Positions 8,588-18,545 of a DNA stretch of 64,000 nucleotides are shown here, piece after piece. Origin of the DNA: CAJJBL01 sp964519035 (GTDB taxonomy: Bacteria; Pseudomonadota; Alphaproteobacteria; Puniceispirillales; Marisalimonadaceae); assembly GCA_964519035.1 (NCBI GenBank), contig CAZFKZ010000001.1, forward strand, positions 1 through 64,000. Direction: 5' to 3'. A program made the translations under genes and the position numbers. Positions within the stretch are counted from its first letter, which is position 1; every line of letters begins with the position of its first letter. The notes below the pieces were generated by a model that was given only the letters and a program-made list of their open reading frames with translations, was not told the DNA's origin and did not search any database.

Positions 8588-9907
8588 ATGTTATTATCAC
8601 GTTTCTTTCTGCCAGTATTAAAAGAAAACCCAAAAGAAGCTCAAATAGCATCTCATGTTTTAATGTTACGTGCTGGATTATGCCAACAATCAACTTCAGG
8701 AATATATTCTTGGTTACCATTGGGAAAATTGATTTTAGATAACATTACAAGCATATGTAGACAAGAAATGTTAGCTGCCGGGGCTAATGAAATTTTGATG
8801 CCTACAATTCAACCTGCTGAAATTTGGAAAGAATCCAGAAGATATGAAGATTATGGCAAAGAAATGTTACGAATTAAAGATAGGAATGACAGAGATTTAT
8901 TATATGGACCTACTAATGAAGAGTTAGTTACTGATATTTTTAGAACGCATATCAAAAGTTATAAAGAGTTACCTCTTAACTTATTCCATATTCAATGGAA
9001 ATTTAGAGATGAACTTAGACCAAGATTTGGAGTTATGAGAGGCAGAGAGTTTTTAATGAAAGACGCCTACTCATTTGATTATGATTATTCCTGTTCTATT
9101 AAATCATATAACAAGATGTTTATTGCTTATATGCAATTATTTAAAAAAATTGGTTTGAAAGCTATACCAATGAAAGCTGATACAGGACCAATTGGAGGAG
9201 ATTTAAGTCACGAATTTATTATAATTGCTGATACTGGAGAAAGTGAAGTTTACATTGAAGAAGATTTTCTTAATTATGAAGATAATTTAAATAATGTAGA
9301 CTATGAAGACGACCTTCAAAAAATTGTTGATAAATATACTTCTTTCTACGCAGCAACTGACGAAAAGCATGACCCTAAACTTTTTAATAAAGATCTTAAA
9401 GGTTTGATTAAAACTAGAGGTATTGAAGTTGGTCATATATTTCACTTTGGTCAGAAATACTCTGAGCCAATGAAAGCAAATATCAATACTGATGAAGGTA
9501 AAAATATACCTGTGTTTATGGGATCTTATGGTGTTGGATTATCAAGATTAGTTGGAGCAGTCATTGAGGCAAACCATGATAAAGCTGGTATAATATGGCC
9601 CTATGAAATAACCCCGTGGTATTATAATCTTATTAACTTAAAAAATGGTGATGTAGATTGTGACAAAATATGTTCAGATATATATAATTATATTAAAACT
9701 TTATCTAAAACAGTTCTATACGATGATACTAATGAAAGAGCAGGAACAAAATTAGCAAAGGCTGATTTAATTGGTTTGCCTTTTCAAATAATTGTAGGGC
9801 CTAGGGGGATAAAAGAAAAAGTTTTTGATTTAAAAAATAGAAAAAATGGGAATATTCAGAAATTATCTTATAATGAATTAATAAACTTTATAAATAGTAA
9901 TAACTAG
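8588..9907 (+). CDS. proS: Prolyl-tRNA synthetase, short alphaproteobacterial form
   Basis: Class II aminoacyl-tRNA synthetase charging tRNA-Pro. At 439 aa it is much shorter than the ~570-aa enzyme of E. coli because it lacks the inserted editing domain, as is usual in alphaproteobacteria. The N-terminus is MLLSRFFLPVLKE; motif 2 is FRDELRPRFGVMRGREFLMKDAYSF and motif 3 is GSYGVGLSRLVGA. The C-terminal anticodon-binding domain has the DTNERAGTKLAKADLIGLP region. It leads a plus-strand run proS-lolC-lolD-dnaE, with lolC starting 1 bp after its stop. Confidence 0.97.
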   Translation: MLLSRFFLPVLKENPKEAQIASHVLMLRAGLCQQSTSGIYSWLPLGKLILDNITSICRQEMLAAGANEILMPTIQPAEIWKESRRYEDYGKEMLRIKDRNDRDLLYGPTNEELVTDIFRTHIKSYKELPLNLFHIQWKFRDELRPRFGVMRGREFLMKDAYSFDYDYSCSIKSYNKMFIAYMQLFKKIGLKAIPMKADTGPIGGDLSHEFIIIADTGESEVYIEEDFLNYEDNLNNVDYEDDLQKIVDKYTSFYAATDEKHDPKLFNKDLKGLIKTRGIEVGHIFHFGQKYSEPMKANINTDEGKNIPVFMGSYGVGLSRLVGAVIEANHDKAGIIWPYEITPWYYNLINLKNGDVDCDKICSDIYNYIKTLSKTVLYDDTNERAGTKLAKADLIGLPFQIIVGPRGIKEKVFDLKNRKNGNIQKLSYNELINFINSNN

Positions 9908-9908
9908 A

Positions 9909-11174
9909 GTGAGTGTGAATTTGCTTTTTTTTAATCATACTGAACAAATGATAGCTTTTAGATATATAAAAGCTAGGCGAGTAGAGGGTTTTATTTCAGT
10001 TTCGGCTTGGTTTTCATTAATAGGTATTATGCTTGGCGTTGCTACTCTCATAGTCGTAATGTCAGTTATGAATGGTTTTAGAACTGAATTAGTTGATAGA
10101 ATTCTAGGAATTAACGGACATTTGGTTGTTTATGAAAAAAACCAACCTTTTATATCCAATTATAATGAAATTATAAATCAAATATCTGATATTAAAAATG
10201 TTGTTGCAGTTACTCCTCACTTAGAAGGTCAAGCACTTGCAAAAAATGATAAAAATGTGTCAGGTGTAATAATTAGAGGAGTTAATTGGTCAGATTTAGC
10301 AGCAAAGAAATTACTTTGGAAGTCTTTAAGTGAAAATACTATTGAAAATTATAAAAATAAAGATGAGTTAATTATTGGCTATCGTCTAGCCCAACGTCTA
10401 AATGTTGATGTTGGTGACTTTATAACTTTAATTTCTCCAAATGGAATGGAAACAGCATTTGGAGTATTGCCTGTAAAACAAAGTTTTAAAGTTGGTGGTT
10501 TTTTTGACATAGGTATGTTTGAATATGATAATAATTTTATATTCATACCATGGAAAAAGGCGGAGATTTTTTTATCTTCAAAAAATTTAGCTCATGGAAT
10601 AGAGATTTTTTTAAAAGATCAAAAATTTACTGATATTGTTTTGTCAGAAGTAAATCTAAAATTACAAAATAGATTAATAGTTATTGACTGGAAAAAAAGA
10701 AATTCAGCTTTTATGAGTGCTTTAGCAGTTGAAAAAAACGTTATGTTTATTATTTTAAGCCTAATAATACTTGTCGCCGCATTTAATATAATATCTTCTA
10801 TGACAATGTTAGTTCAAACAAAAAAATCCGATATAGCTCTAATGAGAACCATGGGAGCATCAAAATATGTAATCATCAGAATTTTTATCTTAACTGCCTC
10901 AATTATAGGCTTTTTAGGGACATTTTTAGGTGTTGTTTTGGGTGTTTTATTTGCATCTAATATTGAAAGTATAAGACATTTTTTAACTAATATATTTGGT
11001 TCTGAATTGTTTTCAGCAGAAATTTATTTTCTTTCTAAACTCCCATCAAATATTAATATATATGAGGTAGCAATTGTAATATTGATTTCAATTTTACTTA
11101 CTTTATGTGCTAGTGTTTTTCCAGCTTTAAAGGCTTCCCGAATTTTACCAGCTGAGGCTTTGAGATATGAGTAG
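9909..11174 (+). CDS. lolC: Lipoprotein-releasing ABC transporter permease (LolC/E type)
   Basis: Inner-membrane subunit of the Lol system that extracts outer-membrane lipoproteins and passes them to the carrier LolA. It is 421 aa with the FtsX/MacB topology: a helix near residues 30-55, a large periplasmic domain, then three C-terminal helices (about 280-410). The ending LKASRILPAEALRYE is typical. I keep the GTG at 9909 because FFNHTEQMIAFRYIKARR aligns with the conserved N-terminus of the family; the ATG at 9948 would cut into it. Only one permease is encoded here, so it may form a homodimer. It overlaps lolD by 8 bp, indicating coupled translation. Confidence 0.93.
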   Translation: MSVNLLFFNHTEQMIAFRYIKARRVEGFISVSAWFSLIGIMLGVATLIVVMSVMNGFRTELVDRILGINGHLVVYEKNQPFISNYNEIINQISDIKNVVAVTPHLEGQALAKNDKNVSGVIIRGVNWSDLAAKKLLWKSLSENTIENYKNKDELIIGYRLAQRLNVDVGDFITLISPNGMETAFGVLPVKQSFKVGGFFDIGMFEYDNNFIFIPWKKAEIFLSSKNLAHGIEIFLKDQKFTDIVLSEVNLKLQNRLIVIDWKKRNSAFMSALAVEKNVMFIILSLIILVAAFNIISSMTMLVQTKKSDIALMRTMGASKYVIIRIFILTASIIGFLGTFLGVVLGVLFASNIESIRHFLTNIFGSELFSAEIYFLSKLPSNINIYEVAIVILISILLTLCASVFPALKASRILPAEALRYE

Positions 11175-11856
11175 TATTTCTCATAGTCTAGATATTTTAA
11201 ATTTAAACAATATTTCTCATTCATATTTTCAACAAAATAACGAAATTAAGGTACTTAAAAATATCAACTTAAAAGTCTCTAATGGAGAAATTATTGCTTT
11301 AACTGGTCCTAGTGGAACGGGTAAATCAACTTTATTAAATATTGCGGGACTTCTTGAAAATCCAATAAGCGGAACTGTAAATCTTAATGGAATAGATTGT
11401 GGATTAATAAATGAAGAAAAGAGAACCTATATAAGAGGAAGAAACATAGGTTTTATTTTTCAATCTCATAGATTATTTCCAGAATTTTCTTCTCTAGAAA
11501 ATGTTATGATTCCTCAATTATTAATGGGAGTTAATAAAAAAAAAGCTCTTTCAAACTCAAAGGAATTATTGACAACCTTAGGCTTGGAGGATCGTTTATT
11601 TTTTAGGCCATCTAATCTCTCTGGAGGAGAGGCTCAAAGAGTAGCTATTGCAAGGGCATTAGCTAATGTTCCAAAACTTATTTTAGCTGACGAGCCAACT
11701 GGAAATTTAGATCCTGCAACTGCAAAAAAAGTTTTTGATTTGCTTTTTAAATTAGTTAAGGCACTTGGTATTGGATGTATAATAGCTACTCATAATCAAA
11801 ATTTAGCCAATTTAATGGATAGATGTATAGTACTAGAAAATGGGTCTATTAAATAA
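11167..11856 (+). CDS. lolD: Lipoprotein-releasing system ATP-binding protein
   Basis: ATPase that powers lipoprotein release by the LolC-type permease. It is 229 aa, standard for LolD. Walker A is GPSGTGKST (residues 47-55), the Q-loop is FIFQSHRLFPEFS, the ABC signature is LSGGEAQRVAIARAL, and Walker B is LILADEPTGNLD, followed by the H-loop ATHN. Its ATG overlaps the end of the permease gene by 8 bp. It is followed 12 bp later by dnaE, so all are likely on one transcript. Confidence 0.96.
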   Translation: MSSISHSLDILNLNNISHSYFQQNNEIKVLKNINLKVSNGEIIALTGPSGTGKSTLLNIAGLLENPISGTVNLNGIDCGLINEEKRTYIRGRNIGFIFQSHRLFPEFSSLENVMIPQLLMGVNKKKALSNSKELLTTLGLEDRLFFRPSNLSGGEAQRVAIARALANVPKLILADEPTGNLDPATAKKVFDLLFKLVKALGIGCIIATHNQNLANLMDRCIVLENGSIK

Positions 11857-11868
11857 ATAATTTATAGG

Positions 11869-14800
11869 ATGTTAGATAATTTGAATATCAATAATAATTT
11901 TATTCATCTAAGAGTTCATTCAAACTTTTCTTTAGCAGAAGGAATGTTATCTTTTAATGATTTATCTAATTTTTGTAATATAAATATGCAACCTGCAATT
12001 GCTATTACAGATACTTCAAATATGTTTGGTGTTTTAGAATTTTCATTAGAAATGATTTCAAAAGGTGTTCAGCCAATAATTGGAATTCAAGTAAATATAT
12101 GTGATTCTATAAATGAAGAGAGTCCATTAGGTGAAGTTGTTTTAATTGCAAAAAACAAATTAGGTTATAAAAATTTATTAAAGATATCAAGTAATCTGTC
12201 AACTAACAGTAATTTTGATAAATTTGTCGCTCATAAAAATCTGTTTAGATATTGCGATGGATTAATTATATTAACTGGTGGTGTCGAAAAAGGATTTATT
12301 GGCAAGCCAGCAAGCTTTGGAAATGTAGAACTTGTTTATGATCGCCTAAATTTATTAACAAATTATTTTCAAGACAATCTTTATTTAGAATTACAAAGAC
12401 ATGGAGTTGACTCAGAAGAGATAGCAGAATCAATATTATTAAAAGCAGCCAATGATTTCAATCTTCCTATCGTTGCAACTAATGATTGTTATTTTATATC
12501 TCCTGATAAATTTGAATCACATCAAATCTTATCGTGTATTGATAGAGGTCACACTCTATCTTCAATTAATCGAAGAATTTTAACTAAAGAGCATTTTTTA
12601 AAAGATACTAAAATGATGACTGATTTATTTAGAGATCTTCCTGAGGCAATAGAAAATACTATTATTATTGCAAAGAGATGTTCATTCTCAGTTGAAACTC
12701 ACAAACCAATTTTACCAACGTTTCCGGGCTTAAAAGATAATAATGAAAAAGATTATTTATTTCAAATTTCATCATTAGGTTTAGATAAAAGGTTTTTATC
12801 ATCAATTGATGAATTTTGTAACAAAACTAAAATTATATATAAAGAAAGGCTAAATAAAGAATTAAATATTATCAATGAAATGGGTTTTTCTGGGTATTTC
12901 TTAATAGTTTATGATTTTATAAAATGGTCCAAGGATAATAATATTCCTGTTGGTCCAGGACGAGGTTCAGGCGCAGGTTCTATAGTTGCTTGGTCATTAC
13001 AAATTACTGATTTAGATCCTATAAAGTGGGGTCTTTTATTTGAAAGATTTTTAAATCCAGAACGTATTTCAATGCCAGATTTTGATATTGATTTTTGTCA
13101 AGATAGACGTGAAGAAGTTATTGATTATGTAAGAGATAGATATGGACATGATAGAGTTGCTCAGATTATTACTTTTGGAAGTTTGCAAGCTAAAGCAGCT
13201 ATAAGAGATGTAGGTAGAGTGATGGAAATGCCATATGGTCAAGTTGATAAAATTGCAAAGTTAATTCCTATTGTTCCGTCTAACCCAATGACAATTTCAG
13301 GTGCGATTGAATCTGAAGAACTACTTAAAAAAGAGATGAATGAAAATGACCAAGTCGAAAAATTATTATTAACAGCTATGGATCTTGAAGGGTTGAATAG
13401 ACACGTTTCAACTCATGCTGCAGGTCTTGTAATTGGAGATAGGCCTTTAGATGAATTAGTGCCTTTATATAAATTAAATGAAGAAGAAATTTCTGCAACT
13501 CAGTTTAATATGAAGTTTGTTGAAAAAGCGGGCTTAGTTAAATTTGATTTTTTAGGCCTGAAGACTTTAACTGTTTTATCTAAAGCAGAAGATTTAATAA
13601 AAAAGAAAATAAATGGCTTTAATCTTCAAAACATTAAACTGGATGATAAAAATACTTTTGAAATGTTATCAACAGGACATACAACCGGAGTTTTTCAGTT
13701 AGAGTCAGCTGGTATGAAAGATGTCTTAACAGGATTAAAGCCCGATAGATTCGAAGATATTATAGCCGTAGTTTCTCTATATCGCCCAGGTCCTATGGAA
13801 AATATACCAAGTTATATTAATAGGAAGCATGGCAAAGAAAAAATTCTTTATATGCATCCTGATTTGGAAGATATTCTTAAAGAAACTTATGGAATTTTTA
13901 TTTATCAAGAACAAGTTCTAAGAGCAGCTCAAATTTTAGCAAATTTCTCTTTAGGAAGTGCAGATATTTTAAGAAGAGCTATGGGTAAAAAAGATCATGA
14001 AGAAATGCTTCAACAAAAAAATTCATTTCTAGAAGGGGCCCAAAAAAAAGGAATTGATATAAAAAATGCTGACGAAATTTTTGATCAAATTTCTGCGTTT
14101 GCAGGTTATGGTTTTAATAAATCGCATGCAGCTGCATATGCCTTAATCGCATATCATACAGCATGGATAAAATGTAATTTTCCTCATGAATTTTTTGCGT
14201 CAATGATGTCTGTTGAACATAATAATGTTGAAAAACTATCAATTTTTTTTCAAGATTTAAAAAAATCTAAAATATCTCTTCATCCTCCTTGTATTAACAA
14301 TAGTAAAAACTATTTCTCCATAGAAAAATCAAAAAATAATGATACATATATCAGTTATTCATTATCTTCATTAAAAAATGTTGGAAATGAAGCTGTGCTA
14401 AAAATAATTGAAACAAGGGAACAAAAAGGAATATTTAAGAATATAGATGATTTTTTAAATAAAGTTCCTTTTAATTGTCTTGGTAAAAAACTATTTGAAA
14501 GTTTAATTAAAGCGGGTACTTTTGATTGCTTGGAGCCCAATAGAAATAAACTTTACAACTCTATAGATTTAATGTTGAGTTATTCGAATTCTCTTCAAAA
14601 AGAAAGAACGTCTAACCAAGAAAATTTATTCAACAATAACAATGAACTATCTCTAAATTTGCCTCAAATATTAGACTGGAGTTTGTTAGAAAAATTAAAT
14701 AATGAGTTTTCTTCATTAGGTATGTATTTAAGTAGTCATCCATTAGATAACTATTCTATTGCATTGAAAAACTTAAACATTTCTAACTCGTCAGATTTGA

Positions 14801-15306
14801 TTAACAATTCAAATGTAAATAGCTCAAAAAATATTCAATTATGTGGTTTAGTTTTCAAAATACAGAAAAGACAATCTTCAAGAGGCAAATGGGCTGTTAT
14901 TTATTTAAATGATTTAGGTGGAGATTGTGAAGTTACACTTTATTCTGATATTTTGATCAAATATGAAAATTTATTAGATGAAAAAATACCACTTTTAGTT
15001 GACGCTGAAATTAAATATGAAATTAATCAAGGTTTTAGAATAATCGCTAAAAGGCTAAGAAATTTCAATGAATATATTTCAAATGCTAAATTGAATTTAA
15101 CTATTGCTATTAAAAATATAACTTCAATTAAAAGCATAAGTACAGCCGTAAAAAGTTTGGTTAACGGGCCATCTAGTGTTTATTTTGATTTTCATATTGA
15201 GGATAATTACATTAAAATTAAAGTTAAAGAAAATGTAAAGTTTACTCAATCTTTTTTAGATCAGGTTTCAAATGTTAAAGGTATAAAATCAATTACTTAT
15301 TCTTAA
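11869..15306 (+). CDS. dnaE: DNA polymerase III alpha subunit
   Basis: Replicative DNA polymerase catalytic subunit. It is 1145 aa. An N-terminal PHP domain begins at HLRVHSNFSLAEG. GPGRGSGAGSIVAW is at about 362-375. The catalytic aspartates are Asp406 and Asp408 in PDFDIDF and Asp560 in KFDFLGLK, matching E. coli Asp401/403/555. After the fingers (YRPGPMENIP, GYGFNKSHAAAYA) come the helix-hairpin-helix region (~840-890) and an OB-fold near residues 980-1060. The ATG at 11869 gives the normal start for this family. It is the last gene before the rpsB leader. Confidence 0.97.
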   Translation: MLDNLNINNNFIHLRVHSNFSLAEGMLSFNDLSNFCNINMQPAIAITDTSNMFGVLEFSLEMISKGVQPIIGIQVNICDSINEESPLGEVVLIAKNKLGYKNLLKISSNLSTNSNFDKFVAHKNLFRYCDGLIILTGGVEKGFIGKPASFGNVELVYDRLNLLTNYFQDNLYLELQRHGVDSEEIAESILLKAANDFNLPIVATNDCYFISPDKFESHQILSCIDRGHTLSSINRRILTKEHFLKDTKMMTDLFRDLPEAIENTIIIAKRCSFSVETHKPILPTFPGLKDNNEKDYLFQISSLGLDKRFLSSIDEFCNKTKIIYKERLNKELNIINEMGFSGYFLIVYDFIKWSKDNNIPVGPGRGSGAGSIVAWSLQITDLDPIKWGLLFERFLNPERISMPDFDIDFCQDRREEVIDYVRDRYGHDRVAQIITFGSLQAKAAIRDVGRVMEMPYGQVDKIAKLIPIVPSNPMTISGAIESEELLKKEMNENDQVEKLLLTAMDLEGLNRHVSTHAAGLVIGDRPLDELVPLYKLNEEEISATQFNMKFVEKAGLVKFDFLGLKTLTVLSKAEDLIKKKINGFNLQNIKLDDKNTFEMLSTGHTTGVFQLESAGMKDVLTGLKPDRFEDIIAVVSLYRPGPMENIPSYINRKHGKEKILYMHPDLEDILKETYGIFIYQEQVLRAAQILANFSLGSADILRRAMGKKDHEEMLQQKNSFLEGAQKKGIDIKNADEIFDQISAFAGYGFNKSHAAAYALIAYHTAWIKCNFPHEFFASMMSVEHNNVEKLSIFFQDLKKSKISLHPPCINNSKNYFSIEKSKNNDTYISYSLSSLKNVGNEAVLKIIETREQKGIFKNIDDFLNKVPFNCLGKKLFESLIKAGTFDCLEPNRNKLYNSIDLMLSYSNSLQKERTSNQENLFNNNNELSLNLPQILDWSLLEKLNNEFSSLGMYLSSHPLDNYSIALKNLNISNSSDLINNSNVNSSKNIQLCGLVFKIQKRQSSRGKWAVIYLNDLGGDCEVTLYSDILIKYENLLDEKIPLLVDAEIKYEINQGFRIIAKRLRNFNEYISNAKLNLTIAIKNITSIKSISTAVKSLVNGPSSVYFDFHIEDNYIKIKVKENVKFTQSFLDQVSNVKGIKSITYS

Positions 15307-15450
15307 ACCTTTATGAAACTTAATTACTTGCATAATCTTTTAAAATATCTTAAATAAAAACTATCTTGTGTAATGCTTGGTTAATATTTAACCTTCCGGT
15401 GTTTTTTAGAGCATTACTTTACATTAACCGGTAAAAAAGGAATATTTTAC
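15307..15450 (+). promoter_or_regulatory. rpsB leader with overlapping inverted repeats
   Basis: This 144-bp non-coding stretch before rpsB can form competing structures. GTAATGC (15370-15376) pairs with GCATTAC (15411-15417), enclosing a 6-bp hairpin GGTTAA/TTAACC (15379-15384 with 15388-15393). The same GGTTAA can instead pair with a second TTAACC at 15424-15429, and CCGGT (15396-15400) can pair with ACCGG (15427-15431) just before the AAAAGG Shine-Dalgarno site (15436-15440). A T6 run at 15402-15407 follows the inner hairpin. Autoregulation by S2 or attenuation would fit, but no leader family was identified. Confidence 0.5.
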
Positions 15451-16245
15451 ATGTCTATACCTACATTTACTATGCGCCAACTTCTAGAAGCAGGAGTTCA
15501 TTTCGGTCATCACACAAGACGATGGAATCCTAAAATGGATCCATTCATTTTTGGTAAAAGAAATAATATTCATATACTCAATTTAGAAAAAACGGTTCCT
15601 ATGTTATATGAAGCATTAGATGCCATAAATTCAATAGCTAAAAAAGGTGGCCAATTTTTATTTGTAGGCACAAAGCGCTCTGCCTCTGATTTAATTGCTC
15701 AAGCTGCAATAAATTGTGGCCAATATTATGTAAATCATAGATGGTTGGGGGGTATGCTTACCAATTGGGAAACTGTGTCTAAATCCATCAAACGCCTAAA
15801 AGCTATTGAAGAAAGAATTGAAAAAGGTGAGATAAATAGTTTAACTAAAAAAGAAAGGTTAAATATTGAAAGACAAAAAGATAAATTAGAATTAACTTTA
15901 GGTGGCATTAAAAATATGTCTGGCTTACCTGATGCTTTATTTATAATTGATACAAACAAAGAAGCTATTGCAGTATTAGAAGCCAATCATTTAAAAATAC
16001 CGGTAATAGCTATTTGCGATAGCAATAGTAATCCATCTGGTATTGATTATCCTATTCCAGGTAATGATGATGCTCTCAGAGCTATATCATTATATTGCGA
16101 TTTAGTAGGATCATCAATTCTAAAAGGTATGGAAAGCAACCTTGAACAAAGTGGCGTTGATATTGGTGCATCAGAAAATTTAACTGATGTTTTAGAAATT
16201 ACGCCTGATGCTGATGAAAATAATAAAGTAGAAAATGCATCATAG
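15451..16245 (+). CDS. rpsB: 30S ribosomal protein S2
   Basis: Small-subunit ribosomal protein S2, needed for binding of S1 and for initiation. It is 264 aa, slightly longer than E. coli S2. It starts with IPTFTMRQLLEAGVHFGHHTRRWNPKM, and NHRWLGGMLTNWETV and PVIAICDSNSNP are diagnostic. The acidic tail (DADENNKVENAS) is variable in the family. It is preceded by a structured leader and followed 39 bp later by tsf, the usual rpsB-tsf operon. Confidence 0.98.
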   Translation: MSIPTFTMRQLLEAGVHFGHHTRRWNPKMDPFIFGKRNNIHILNLEKTVPMLYEALDAINSIAKKGGQFLFVGTKRSASDLIAQAAINCGQYYVNHRWLGGMLTNWETVSKSIKRLKAIEERIEKGEINSLTKKERLNIERQKDKLELTLGGIKNMSGLPDALFIIDTNKEAIAVLEANHLKIPVIAICDSNSNPSGIDYPIPGNDDALRAISLYCDLVGSSILKGMESNLEQSGVDIGASENLTDVLEITPDADENNKVENAS

Positions 16246-16284
16246 TTTGTAATTGAAAAAAAATAATTTAAGAAAGGAATAATT

Positions 16285-17208
16285 ATGGCTCTTTCCGCTT
16301 CAATGGTTAAAGAATTAAGAGAAAAAAGTGGTGCAGGGATGATGGATTGTAAAAAAGCTCTTCAGGAAACTGACGGCATAATGGAAGAGGCTGTTGATTG
16401 GCTTCGGAAAAATGGCCTATCAGCTGTTGCTAAAAAATCAGGTAGAGTTGCTGCGGAAGGTTTAATTGGAGTTACAGTTAAAGAAAGCTCTGGAGCTATT
16501 ATTGAAATTAATTCTGAGACGGATTTTGTAGCTAGAAACGAAATTTTTCAAGGTTTTGTAAGGACCTGTAGTGAATTAGCTATAGACAATAATAATGATG
16601 TAAATTTTTTAAAACAATTGGCTTATCCAAATTCAGGTAGAACAGTTGAAGAAGAGCTTACCAACAATATAGCTACTATTGGCGAAAATATGAACATTAG
16701 GCGCATAGAAACATTAAAGATTTCAAATGGTGTTGTAATTTCATATGTTCATAACAGCGTTAAAGAAGGTTTGGGTAGGTTAGGAGTTCTAGTGTCTATT
16801 AAAACAGATGTAAAATCAGATAAATTACTTGCAGTTGGTAAACAAATTGCAATGCATATCGCTGCTACATCTCCTCAATCCTTAAATATAGAAGAATTAG
16901 ACGAAGAAATTGTTGAAAGAGAAAAACAGATCTTAATTGATCAAGCATTAGCTTCAGGGAAACCTAAAGATATAGCTGAAAAAATGGTTATTGGAAGAAT
17001 GCAAAAGTTTTACCAAGATGTTGTTTTAAATGAACAAACTTTCGTTATTGATGGCGAAACTAAAATTAAAGATGTTATAATTAAACTTGGAAAAGATATA
17101 AATTCAAAAGTTGAATTAACTGCGTTTAAAAGGTTAACATTAGGGGAAGGTATTGAGGTTGCTGATATAGATTTTGCTGCTGAAGTTGCAGCAACTGCTG
17201 GGGTATAG
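16285..17208 (+). CDS. tsf: Translation elongation factor Ts
   Basis: Guanine-nucleotide exchange factor that recycles EF-Tu. It is 307 aa. The N-terminal UBA-like domain is MVKELREKSGAGMMDCKKAL, and the EF-Tu contact motif is INSETDFVARNE. HIAATSPQSL lies in the core. AAGGAA at 16275-16280 serves as ribosome binding site. It is co-directional with rpsB and pyrH in the standard order. Confidence 0.98.
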   Translation: MALSASMVKELREKSGAGMMDCKKALQETDGIMEEAVDWLRKNGLSAVAKKSGRVAAEGLIGVTVKESSGAIIEINSETDFVARNEIFQGFVRTCSELAIDNNNDVNFLKQLAYPNSGRTVEEELTNNIATIGENMNIRRIETLKISNGVVISYVHNSVKEGLGRLGVLVSIKTDVKSDKLLAVGKQIAMHIAATSPQSLNIEELDEEIVEREKQILIDQALASGKPKDIAEKMVIGRMQKFYQDVVLNEQTFVIDGETKIKDVIIKLGKDINSKVELTAFKRLTLGEGIEVADIDFAAEVAATAGV

Positions 17209-17247
17209 CGTTTTGAAAATTAAAGTTAACTTTTTTGAGGGCTAAAT

Positions 17248-17964
17248 TTGAAAGAATTTAAGTGGAAAAAAATCCTTCTAAAAATTTCAGGTGAATCCTT
17301 AATGGGAGATAATTCTTATGGGATTGATACAGAAGTTGTAAAATCTTTTGCTAACGAAATAAAAAATGTTATTGAATGTGGTTTGCAAATTTCTATTGTC
17401 GTTGGTGGAGGTAATATCTACAGAGGAATATCTAGCTCAAATAATGGCATGGATAGAACCACTGGTGATTATATGGGAATGCTAGCTACTGTAATGAATA
17501 GCTTAGCAATTCAAAATGCACTTGAACAAATTAATGTTGAAACAAGAGTTCAATCAGCTCTTCCTATTTCAGCATTATGTGAGCCATATATTAGAAGAAA
17601 AGCAATTAGACATATGGAAAAAAATAGAGTTGTTATTTTTGCTGCTGGCACAGGTAATCCGTATTTTACTACAGATACCGCGGCAGCTCTAAGAGCATCT
17701 GAAATGAATTGTCAGGTTTTAGTTAAAGCTACACTGGTGGATGGGGTTTACTCTGCTGATCCTAAAATAGATAAAAATGCGAAAAAATTTGAAAATTTAA
17801 CTTATCTAGACGTTTTATCTAAAGACTTAAAAGTTATGGATGCCTCAGCAATTTCTCTTGCTAGAGAAAATAAGATACCTATTGTAGTTTGTTCCATTGT
17901 AAAAAATAAAAATCTTACAAAAGTTCTTTCAGGAGAAGGTTCTTATACAATTATATCTGATTAG
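17248..17964 (+). CDS. pyrH: Uridylate kinase (UMP kinase)
   Basis: Phosphorylates UMP to UDP in pyrimidine synthesis; the bacterial hexameric amino-acid-kinase type. It is 238 aa. It begins with KWKKILLKISGESLMG and has VVGGGNIYRG, the DYMGMLATVMNS helix and AAGTGNPYFTTDTAA. The start codon is TTG, backed by GAGG at 17237-17240, and no ATG fits the conserved N-terminus. It is followed 11 bp later by frr. Confidence 0.97.
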   Translation: MKEFKWKKILLKISGESLMGDNSYGIDTEVVKSFANEIKNVIECGLQISIVVGGGNIYRGISSSNNGMDRTTGDYMGMLATVMNSLAIQNALEQINVETRVQSALPISALCEPYIRRKAIRHMEKNRVVIFAAGTGNPYFTTDTAAALRASEMNCQVLVKATLVDGVYSADPKIDKNAKKFENLTYLDVLSKDLKVMDASAISLARENKIPIVVCSIVKNKNLTKVLSGEGSYTIISD

Positions 17965-17975
17965 GAGATTATTTT

Positions 17976-18533
17976 ATGACTGGATTGGACACAAATTCAA
18001 TAAATGTTCGTATGGCTAAATCCTTAGATTCATTTAAAAAAGACTTAAGTGGTTTAAGAGTAGGTAGAGCTTCAAGTTCAATGTTAGATCCTATTAATGT
18101 TAATGCATATGGTAGTGTGCTTCCATTGAGTCAAGTTGGTACCGTAAGTGTACCTGAGGCAAGAATGTTAACAGTATCTATTTGGGATAATTCTCTTATA
18201 TCTTTCGCTGAAAAAGCAATTAGAGAGAGTGCTCTAGGACTTAACCCAATGATTGAAGGAAATATGATTAGAATAGCTGTTCCACCTTTATCAGAAGATA
18301 GAAGAATTGAAATAGTCAAGGTTGCTTCAAAATATGCTGAAAATGCTAAGATTTCTATAAGAAATATAAGAAGAGAATTAATTGAAGATATTAGAAAACT
18401 TCAAAAGAATGGTGATATTAGTGAAGATCAAAAACATGGAGACGAATTAAAAATTCAAGATATAATTGATCTAAACATAAAACACATCGATGAAATTTTA
18501 TCTGTTAAAGAAAAAGAAATTTTAGAGAATTAA
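17976..18533 (+). CDS. frr: Ribosome recycling factor
   Basis: Splits post-termination ribosomes together with EF-G. It is 185 aa, the normal length. A coiled domain I (MAKSLDSFKKDLSGLRVGRASSSMLD and the C-terminal RNIRREL...KLQKNGDISEDQ) surrounds the small domain II with PLSQVGTVSVPEARML. TAGGAG at 17963-17968 overlaps the pyrH stop and serves as ribosome binding site. Confidence 0.97.
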   Translation: MTGLDTNSINVRMAKSLDSFKKDLSGLRVGRASSSMLDPINVNAYGSVLPLSQVGTVSVPEARMLTVSIWDNSLISFAEKAIRESALGLNPMIEGNMIRIAVPPLSEDRRIEIVKVASKYAENAKISIRNIRRELIEDIRKLQKNGDISEDQKHGDELKIQDIIDLNIKHIDEILSVKEKEILEN

Positions 18534-18545
18534 GAGATATCCAGT

